Shown: positions 12,601 through 21,319 of the stretch, in pieces
Numbering within the stretch: position 1 is the stretch's first letter
How the letters are laid out: the number at the start of each line of letters is the position of its first letter
NCBI RefSeq assembly: GCF_000002985.6
Contig: NC_003280.10
Coordinates: 5,886,501-5,950,500 of the forward strand
DNA length: 64,000 nucleotides
Source: Caenorhabditis elegans
Taxonomy: Eukaryota > Nematoda > Chromadorea > Rhabditida > Rhabditidae
Reading direction: 5' to 3'
The notes under the pieces: generated by a model
What the model was told of the DNA's origin: nothing
Databases searched by the model: none
The model's input: the letters and a program-made list of their open reading frames with translations, nothing else
Position numbers and translations under genes: made by a program

Positions 12601-15600
12601 TTTTCTTGCACAAATTGAGGTCAGTCGGTCAGTAAACCCCCCCCCCCCCCCCCCCATTGAGGTGACCAATTGGTTTTTCTTTTCCTTTACTTTCTCCTTC
12701 ACTTTCTCTCTCTCGGATCACCAGCCGAAAAAAAAAATGAAAGGGAGCGAGGAGTCCACGGGTGCCTGGACGCGCCGGGATGGGAAAATAGAAAGAGAAA
12801 ATGAGAGAAAGGATGGAGATTTCTCTCTCGTTTGCACTCATCTGACCGTTCCTTTTAGGCTCTTCCGGTCGTGCAAGAGGAAATACAAAAAAAACATAAA
12901 TAAATAATCATAATAAGGAAGTTAATGTTGCGATATTTTGCTCGATTCCAAAAAAAAAAAGAGAGTAAACAAAAGTGAAAGGGGATGATGTGTCAACAAT
13001 GAATAGCCGCTCTATGAACTTTTCGATCTTTAAATTTAGAATCTAGTTGATTTTTGGTTAAATGGATTCTAGTTTAAGATGATTCAGCCATCTCCTGATA
13101 AAATACTAAGATTTCTTGCAACTTAAAGTTCTCAAAATGCTCACTGCAATTTTAAGTGTCTCAAGACTTTCATTTTGGAATTTGTTTTTTTTAATACCAT
13201 CTAAAACCATTCAGCTTTAAAAAGTTCAAACTGAACCATTTAATTGATGATAGCTAAACTATTTTATAGATATTATGAATTTAAAGAAAATTGAGCACAT
13301 AGATGAATTATAAAAAAAACAGTGAACAGATAATTTACAATTGATTTACCGTAGTTTCTCTATTAGTATTGCACCAGACTTTGAATGGTTATAACTCGGA
13401 TCATTCTAAAAGTATCTACAATTAATTAATTACAGAGCTATAGAAAAATAACTAACAAATATTTTATCTGTTGACAATTTCTGTATAAAGCAAACAAAAA
13501 CTAAGCTATATTAAACAATAAGGTGAAATACTAATAGTGAAAATACGGAATTTTGGAATTTGGAACTTGAAGCATTTTCTATTCTGGTTTTAGATCATAT
13601 TTTCTGGTTATTGAAATTGGAATAGAAAATGAACACATTAACCGATGTGCAAAACAATTTCAACACTCTAATAAAAATTTGAATCTAGAGCATTGCCTTT
13701 TCCCTATTTCAACTGATATTTCCTCTTCCAATACCTGAGTGATAACCGGGAGGTTTTACTTTCACTATTCACAGCGCCAGTCGTTCATGTCCTGCCCATT
13801 CCGTAGTTTGATAATAATCGAACTGTTCACCAGCGCCGTTTTCCGCATATTTTTGCAAGTGTCACTTTTCATGTACCCATTTGAGGGAAATGAAACAACG
13901 AAAAACCAGTTAGACTTCTACAGTTTCTTCTTCTTCTTCTCCTTCTCTTTCACTCCACCAACTAATCACCTACCGTACCCCTTACTCGTTTTCTTGTGTT
14001 CTCTCAAATTTCAATATTCTATCACATGGTTCAGGAGGAAAATATTTGTGTCTGACGCCACTTGATCGCTTTTTTGTCTATTTTAAAAATGTAGAAAATA
14101 CATAGAAACTGTGGGATTTCACGAGGTAGTTATGAAACGAGATCGATAGTTTTGAGCGAGAAAAGGGGTGTTCTCTACGTTCGATTGTGTGGAACCGAGA
14201 ATAGTTAGACACTATCTAGAGAGCATTCAAAAATAAGAGAATTTAAGATAGGGACGTGCATGACGGACGCGGCGCCATCGGCCAGAAGAACACTGCCATT
14301 GGCTTTCATATCCCTTTCCTTATCCCCTCTTTCTGACTGTTGCCATTGAATATTTGAGCTATTTTGTCAAATGACAAATCCAAACCACCTGGCTCATTAA
14401 AATTCAATTAAATACAATTAAATTCAAGAGAAAGATGTGCCAGGATTCATATATTCAAATTTTTATGTGCATGTAGGTATTACCGTGTCATTCTTTCTAC
14501 GCCATTCTTTCAAAGTAAACTGATAAGCAGTAATGGCGCGAGCACCGCCACGCCAAACGCCCAATGTCATTTCAAACATGTATTGTTTACTAGCTGAAGT
14601 CAACATGGCAAAGTTTTCAATTTTATTCGTATTTTCTATATGTGAAGGTAGGAAAAAGTCTAAGCTTCAGAATAGGAAAGCTCACCATTTTTTTAAATTT
14701 TGTTGCAAAATTTTATAGGTCAGAATAAAACATACAGTATCATATTCTTGATTCAGTGTTTCCCATTAAGCCTTGTTTGAGGATAGTTCAAAGTTCACTA
14801 CTTTCGAGGATTAGAAGTCTCAAAATCATGATGTAGAATTGAAACAAGTGTTGCCAACTTTCAGCAGAAATTCAATTTAGTAGAGTACACCAACTCTTAC
14901 CAATGTTATTGTTAACAACCAATCCAATGCTCATCTTCTCTGAAATTTCTCTGAACACAGTTGTTTTAGAACTAGATAAAGTTCTCAGAAGTTTCCCATA
15001 GGTTACTGTAACGACCTTTCCCACCCATTATGTCTTGGTACCCCTTCCTAGAGACGGCGAATTTCGAAAACGAATGTGTATGTGTACCAGCCGTCCAGTT
15101 CAAATGGGCACAGGGGACAATCAAAATTGCACGACCTCTCTCTCTCTTTCTATGTTTCGTTTTTCATCCTCTTCTACTCCGCGCTCACTCCGCACCGCTT
15201 CTTCTCCCTAAACAGCCGCCCTGAAAGGCTAGATACTCAGTGAGAGACAATAAAAGTCGACGAGACGCCGAGTCTCCCTTACTGCAAAAATGAGAGGGGA
15301 GCGAGGTGGTCTACGTCTCTGTGGCACCTAACACTATTTCGGGGACGCGTCGCCAAGCGGTGGTGGTGCCAGCCTCACGGAAAGGCTTGCGGGGCGCCGC
15401 GCTCGTGTCCCTCCGTGCTCTGCTGCGTGTGCCTTCCGCTTCTCGTCTGTCCTCTCTCTCAGTGCGCGGGGGGACCGCGGCAAAAAAGAATAACGACGAA
15501 GCGACCGAATGACCCAGTCTCTTCACTTCTCTACTTTCGATCCTCCTCCTTCAGCTACTCCTCCCATGTCCATCCATCCTCCGCCCCATCACTCCCAGAG

Positions 15601-17971
15601 ACCCTTTCGGTCACTCTTTCCAATAGACTCTACCACAATCGGTCGGACTCATCACACTTACCTTTCAAATATCTAAACTATTCCTGAATATAATAAATCT
15701 TATAGTTTTTAGATTCTAGACAATTTCTAGAGTTTTGGTTGGTTTATGAGTTTATGCTTCCGGCCTGTTCCCTGAGACCTCAAGTGTGAGTGTACTATTG
15801 ATGCTTCACACCTGGGCTCTCCGGGTACCAGGACGGTTTGAGCAGATCTTTTTTTCTGTTTTCACGGGGTTTTTTTTCACACTGGGAGCTAGTTCCAATA
15901 AAATGGTATTCGGGGAAAAGGGTCAAACGATTATTTTCAGAAGTCGACTACAATAGAGTTCCACTAACGCCAACTGATGGAGAAACTGATAAAGTGAGTA
16001 TTTGTAAATGTATGTATTTACGTAGTAGAAGGAAATTCTGCGATAAAACATTTTTACTATTCGAATAGATTTGCCAATTTCACAAAACTTGCGTTGCCAA
16101 TGATTGCGATACAATAAGAAGATAAAATAAGTGGCTTGAAAATTTTTGAAAAACTACAGCTTCATTGAAGCTGACTGTGGGTGCTCCGTATTGTCACTTT
16201 AGAGCAGCTTGAAAAGTTTAGTCAATACTATTTCGAGAATCCTCTATGGGAGAAGCTAAGATTTTTTTGAAATAATTTCATTAAGTTAACATATTCTAGA
16301 AACTTTTTAAAGAATTGATTTATATCAAATGGCTTAATCTATTGAGAAAGTGTTTCTAAAATTTTCACACAGTGTTGATTAGAAAAATTTAGATTCTCAG
16401 ATGAGTTTCAGTTTCATGGATAATTTTGAAGAAAATTATTTGTTTTTTTTTTTCAAAATGAACCTTTTATTCGGAGGAGTGTCTTAGAAATCCGTTTTAA
16501 GTTTACATTTGTAACTAATATATTACCATTCTTGTTAGTAAAAGCTCTGTCTGAATGTTAAATTTATATTTGTATAGCCAGAAATATTTACAGTGTGGTA
16601 GTTCATGTGAACGAGAAATCGACTCACTTGACCCTCTACGTCCATCGACCAACGAGCTGAGCGGTGCTCGTTTGCTTATTCGAAAAGCCTATAAGGAGAC
16701 AGCTGGGAGCAATTTTCAGATAAGTGATATCAAAGACGGAGTAGGATCAAAGCTTAGTTCACGTGGAAGAAAAGGAACTGGAAGAGATGGTAGAATTGGA
16801 ACTGCAACGTCACAACATACATTTGTAATTGAAACTGAAAGACGTAGGCCATTGATAATCAACATTGGATTGAGTGATGGAGCTGTTGAATATAAAAAAG
16901 CACAAGATGAAATAACAAGAAAGAAAGAAGATGAAGAAAATAAGAAAAAGAAAGAAAAAGAAAAGGTTGAGAAGGAAAAGATGAAAGCGTTGAGACACAT
17001 TCAGTTAACATCCCGAAAAGCACCATCTCTGCTGAAAAAGGAGCTCTCAGAGCCATCTACAACTCATTTGATTGAAAAATTTATGGGGAGAAAAGTGAAT
17101 GGATCCAGAATGTCATTGAATAAAAAACGTACGTTTCAAAATTCAGTTGACAATTATTGTAAAGAAAACCTAAATGGTAAAGGTTCCAGCTAACTTTTTA
17201 TTTCAAATCAAACGTTTCTGAATCTAAATTTAATGAAAACTACAAAAATATTCTATGCAAAAACACACAATGTAGCCAAGAAATGGGTGGATTCCAAATA
17301 AATTTTGAACGGTGAATTCGTGAGAGACCAATTCAATAAAAACTAGCTCCGACCTTCAAAAATGATTGTCAAAAAAAAAAGTTAAAAATAAACTTTCTGA
17401 AAAATTTCCATTATTTATTTGCAGCTTCACTTCCTGAAGTACGTGGATCACCACCGTCAGAGAAAAATAATAATAATAACAGCGATTTCAAAGGATCCAA
17501 TGAGACAATTGTTTTGTCATCATACTTTTACACTGTGGAATCAACAAGGTGATTTTCTAAAAATATTGTTTTGAAATGAAACCAATTTATGTATTTTCTC
17601 GTAAAATCTGTTAAAGGAACTTTTGTTAGTCTAATAGTAACTTCTAGTACAAGTTGAAACATCAATTAAGAATCAGCTGCTGTCCATAAGTTTCCAAGAT
17701 CATAAATTCATGTTGTATTAGATCACTTTTAGTAGTTCAGTCGTTTTGGTAATTTGCCAAAATTCGACGGTCATTTTGAGAAATTTAAATTAATGGCGCA
17801 TGTTTAAATAACTTACAATGTTTGGATACAAATATATAATACATAAATATTGGTACATTATTCAAAAAATTGCAAACAAATTTCAGCAGTCCTGAAGACT
17901 ACACCGCAGTGTTTGGAAGTCGTCCAAAAGTTGCTCGAACTCCAGATACACAATCGAGATCTTTCTTCTAA
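9674..17971 (+). CDS. ARMC9 orthologue (ciliary armadillo protein)
   Basis: Thirteen exons join in frame to give 580 residues: 9674-9740, 9789-9861, 9909-10017, 10727-10819, 10865-10973, 11016-11124, 11174-11300, 11362-11445, 11828-12002, 15941-15993, 16594-17128, 17425-17548, 17887-17971. The middle (about residues 115-315) matches the armadillo region of vertebrate ARMC9, including MARLINTMAS, an AALIVNLSTN helix, LYNTLLLSVLS and, later, ELSGARLL. ARMC9 acts at the ciliary base and mutations cause Joubert syndrome in people. The N-terminal LisH segment of the vertebrate protein is not visible here, and the worm protein is about 240 residues shorter. The C-terminal half is Lys/Glu-rich and low in complexity (near residues 435-460). 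A 3.9-kb intron (12003-15940) separates the armadillo exons from the tail and contains a promoter-like island. The start is chosen because a trans-splice-like acceptor ends four bases upstream. Confidence 0.85.
11568..11626. repeat. Intronic imperfect hairpin with GGCGCC arms
   Basis: The arms AGGCGCCTCTCC and GGAGCGGCGCCT face each other across about 35 bases inside the intron 11446-11827 of the ARMC9-like gene. The surrounding 11540-11640 is GC-rich compared with the rest of the intron. Function is unknown; it could be a regulatory site pair. Confidence 0.35.
12637..12655 (+). repeat. Mononucleotide C tract (19 C; G tract on - strand)
   Basis: Nineteen consecutive C residues lie in the large intron of the ARMC9-like gene. 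On the complementary strand this is a poly-G run able to form a G-quadruplex. In C. elegans, poly-G/poly-C tracts of about this length or longer are the substrates that suffer deletions when the FANCJ-type helicase DOG-1 is absent. Confidence 0.9.
13349..13548. repeat. Inverted repeat, about 200 bp, CTATTAGTAT core
   Basis: The left end CCGTAGTTTCTCTATTAGTA and the right end (reverse complement CCGTATTTTCACTATTAGTA) are clearly related over about 27 bases, ending CACC on both sides. The arms then decay into weaker similarity toward the centre. The element sits in the large intron of the ARMC9-like gene and looks like a palindromic, non-autonomous repeat. It shares the CTATTAGTAT motif with the palindrome at 41141-41356. 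Confidence 0.7.
15030..15660. promoter_or_regulatory. GC-rich promoter-like island inside the ARMC9 intron
   Basis: This stretch is much richer in G and C than anything near it, most of all 15300-15500. It carries CT-rich runs (15130-15150, 15430-15460) and GAGACG/GAGAGG motifs typical of active C. elegans promoters. It lies about 0.3-0.9 kb upstream of the exon at 15941. The overlapping open frames on both strands here are a by-product of the base composition. It may drive a short transcript of the C-terminal ARMC9 half, or a non-coding RNA. Confidence 0.4.
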
Positions 17972-18062
17972 AATCGAAAACCTCAGTTATATTTTTTACG
18001 CGTACACGTTTGCCACATTCTAATTCTTCCTCTTGTTCGCTTTTTGTTGCATTTCTCGTTTG

Positions 18063-18079
18063 AATAAAAACTGAATAAA
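18063..18079 (+). terminator. Paired poly(A) signals of the ARMC9-like gene
   Basis: Two AATAAA hexamers (18063-18068 and 18074-18079) follow the stop at 17971. The ATG of the tetraspanin gene begins only fourteen bases after the second one, so cleavage of the upstream transcript must occur at or very near the start codon of the next gene. Confidence 0.75.
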
Positions 18080-18092
18080 AGTTTTATACAAA

Positions 18093-19808
18093 ATGGTCGT
18101 TTGTTTGATGCGAATCTCTGCGAAATCAAGAAAATTAATTGGAATATTCAATGGAGCTCTGATCGGATTTATACTTTTTCTGGAGGTTTTACTGGTTATT
18201 TTGAAAAACGATAAACTAATCGAGTTTTATAAGTACGTTGTTCTCCTTGAAATTGAAAATTCATAGATTCTTTCTAGTATTGGAATCTTTCAATGGCTTC
18301 GAGATCAAGATTCAGTGTACCTTTATTCAAATTTTATTGTGAGCTTCCTCGTCTTGTGCTCAGTTTGTCTATTAATTTTTGTATTTGATGTGGCGACTTC
18401 TCAGGAGAGCGAGGCATTCCATGTTAATTTGAAGACCTACTCGGTAATGTCAAGAAAATTTCAAATTCTTCTTTTCAAATTCACTGTTTCTATAATTTTC
18501 TAGATATCAATTTACTTGTTATGTGTTTCATTTATGGTTTGTGTTCTGAGTTATACACTTTCTCTTCGTATTTCCTCAGAATATGATACAAAAATGACAA
18601 CAATTTTAATGACTGTAAGTTGACAATTATAGATTGATCATGAAACTCGACATATTCAGAATTATTTGAACTACAACGAATCAATGGAAAGTAGACGTCT
18701 TGTTGATCGAATTCATGTCAGTGATCTACGATGCAAAATCAATTTCTATGTCTTACCAAAAAGGTTTTTAGATTGAATACTCGTGTTGTGGTGTGAACTC
18801 CATTGAAGATTTCGTAGATCTGTCTGAAGTTGACAATAAGTTACCTACTCAAACGAAACTATGGCCCTGTAATGAATGGGAGTACTGTTCAGTACCATTA
18901 AGCTGCTGTAAAACAGTTTCTTGTTCTCAAAAAGTTGAATTATTGAATGATGGATGGGACCAGGCAAACATCACCAACAAATGGTTCAACAAAATCGGTA
19001 TAGGATGATCTGAATATTTTTTTTTTATCTAAAGAAGTTCAGGTTGTGTTAAAAAAATGGACAATGCGTGGCTTTTTTTCAATTTCCCTAGTTATAAGCT
19101 AAACGATTTCATAATGATCCTTGTACTTGGATTTCACATATGCTCATTGATTCTCACTCAAATTCTTGTTACGTCTAGTGCAACATTACATGGTGCTCGC
19201 TTGGAAACTTCGGAATCGTCGTATGCATGGCTCATTGATGTTGGACAACCAGATTCTGTAGCTCTTATTAAGGTTTGTTTCCTGGGAATTTATGAAGTTT
19301 ACTGTCTTTTTTCTAGAAACTCAATCCAGATATCCTTCCATCTGAATTTGAAGCATCCACAAGTGTTGGCAAGGATGAGAAAGAGATAGAACCAGAGAAA
19401 GACGTAGATATGAATGCACAAACCGCGTTGACAACCACGGCAGAAACTGAACATACTGCTACTATGAATAGCACCACAGCTCCAGTTACAACTACAAACA
19501 CTGCCGAAACTACTGATGCAACTTTGGTTTCCACTTCAACCAGCAACATTGGAAAATTGTCAACTTCGAGAGATGATGGTGTTTTGAGTTCCGACTCAAA
19601 CGATAAATTGACTAAGAAAAGTACAGAGCATCCAATGAAGAAGGAAAAACAGACTAAGAACAAAGTCCAACTTCGGAAAAGCACGGAAACAAAACAGAAA
19701 CCGAACGTCGTTGCAAAACCACAGAAGAAAACTGACACAAAAGTGAACACGGCGAAGAAAAATCCGACACCTGTGAAAAAGGCGCCTTCGAAAAAGAATA
19801 AAAAATAA
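18093..19808 (+). CDS. Tetraspanin with long Thr/Lys-rich C-terminal tail
   Basis: Exons 18093-18232, 18278-18443, 18504-18614, 18660-18716, 18772-18997, 19043-19272 and 19317-19808 give 473 residues. Four membrane segments are visible at about 16-37, 66-83, 103-125 and 256-278. The large extracellular loop carries the family hallmark CCG at 163-165, a second double-Cys (LSCCK) and a GC pair at 234-235 just before the fourth segment. Tetraspanins organise partner proteins in membrane microdomains. Residues about 311-473 form a cytoplasmic tail far longer than usual: first Thr/Ser/Ala-rich, then strongly basic, ending KKNKK. One donor (18717) is the weaker GTCAGT. The start lies directly behind the poly(A) signals of the upstream gene and no TTTCAG acceptor precedes it, so a different first exon is possible. 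The C. elegans gene may be one of the tsp series, but I cannot assign the number with certainty. Confidence 0.8.
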
Positions 19809-19865
19809 GAATCCTTTTTTTCAAACTTTTTCCATTCAATTTCATGAAATATTTCACCCTTTCTC

Positions 19866-20091
19866 CAATAAATTTAATGCATTTTTATCCAAAACCACAT
19901 TCGTTCACCGTAAATCGACACTCAATACCGTAGTGAATGATTCGCTGCGAGACCCAACCACGTTAAGCGCTGGTTTTGAAAAACTTTCTCTCGCCGAAAT
20001 GCGCGCAATGCGCTTTCAATGTGTTTTTTTTTATTTTTAAATATGAAAATTATTTTTAAAATCTTTTAGAGTGAAGCCTCAAGCGGGTTAA
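19866..20091 (+). other. Short intergenic spacer with poly(A) signal and acceptor
   Basis: AATAAA at about 19868 ends the tetraspanin transcript. An acceptor (ATCTTTTAG, ending 20069) precedes the next ATG by 22 bases. The roughly 180-base spacing between cleavage site and acceptor is compatible with, but somewhat longer than, typical SL2 operon spacing. Confidence 0.45.
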
Positions 20092-20931
20092 ATGGATTGG
20101 CAGAATCGCGTTCCTACGAAATTGGAACCTAGAAACGGAATGTTGCCGAACGTAAAAAGAGAACAAATTGACGAAATGGTGCTGTTTATTTTACTGTTGC
20201 TTCCAAATAAATACATTTTCAGAAGTTCCCAGAAGCTGAGAGCTGGTGGAATCGTACAGATACCCGCCAAAAATGGGATGAGCCCCCCAGAAAAGCAGAA
20301 GTAAACGTAGATCGTTGTGAAAACTTGCCAAGTGTTCAGACAAGGACAGAAAGAATTGATGAATCGAGAAAAGAAGGTATACATTTTCATTACCAATATG
20401 ACAACTATATACTTGAGTTTCAGACGAATATTGTGAAGTGGTCGTTTCAACCAAAAAGACATATTATTCTCGAAGAAATGGTATGAAACCCGGAACTCTG
20501 AAAAATTTGCGCTGCTACTATCAATCCGCCGGAATTCCGCTCCAGTTATATGTCAACTGCAGTCCTGGTAAATAATACACGAATTTTAAGATTACAAATT
20601 GTTGCACAGTTGATTCAGATCGATTCCAAACCCTTAATAAATACTGCGATGGCGTACTTTTGAACGAGGATTTTAACGAAGATAATCGTAAGCAATTTGT
20701 GCTGATTTTCGTTAAAAATAATTGTTTTCAGGCAATGAGAGTGAAGTCATCGAAACTAGGATTACCGAAACGAAACAGATTGGCGATGGACAATACGAAG
20801 TTCGAATAGAGTCTAGGTACAAGTTCCTGAAAACTGCGAAAGTGTCGTTTTATGTTGCGATGCGTATGTTTAAGTAAACTTGGAAAAAATATCATTTATT
20901 TTCATTTTCAGATTCTGAAAGCGCGGAATAG
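20092..20931 (+). CDS. Unrecognised 204-residue protein
   Basis: Exons 20092-20178, 20223-20376, 20424-20567, 20610-20687, 20732-20863 and 20912-20931 keep frame and end at a TAG. I do not recognise the family. The protein is hydrophilic with no signal peptide or membrane segment. It begins with a Trp-containing, charged region (ESWWNRTD near residue 35), then a Tyr/Cys-bearing core (LRCYYQSAGIPLQLYVNCSP), and ends in an acidic/basic beta-like stretch (GDGQYEVRIESRYKFLKTAK). It stands between the tetraspanin and vps-35 on the same strand, with an acceptor 22 bases before its ATG. All introns are 44-48 bases long, typical of C. elegans. It may be nematode-specific. Confidence 0.65.
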
Positions 20932-21093
20932 AAGGCAATTGTCTTCAATCATTTTATCGGATGCTCATGAAACGAAATTTTCAACCATAGCACATTCCTC
21001 ATTGTTCCCACTGTTACATCTCCAACTGTTCATCATTTTTTGAATGCACTCAATTTATCACTTAAAAAGCTTATGTGTCTGTCGTCAGCTCGA

Positions 21094-21099
21094 AATAAA
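21094..21099 (+). terminator. Poly(A) signal of the 204-residue gene
   Basis: AATAAA located 163 bases after the stop and about 215 bases before the acceptor of vps-35 (TTTCAG ending 21315). Confidence 0.6.
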
Positions 21100-21319
21100 A
21101 TGAAAAAATTCATAATATCATCGTTCAATGTCTTTGATTTTGGTTTTTATTTTACCAGTGCAATTGCGCTCTATCGTACATCCACTGACTCTTTCGGCAG
21201 CAAATGTTTAGTTTTTCGGCATTTTCATGACAGCCACAGTTTCGTTCTGTTGAAGAGAACTCTGACTCATTCTCTAAATTTTTGTTTAATTTTGTTTTTA
21301 ATTATTCTGTTTCAGTAAA

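Noticed and set aside
15306-15687. Open frames on both strands of the GC-rich island
   Set aside because: They are a consequence of few AT-rich stop codons in GC-rich DNA; Arg/Ala/Ser-biased peptides without conserved features.
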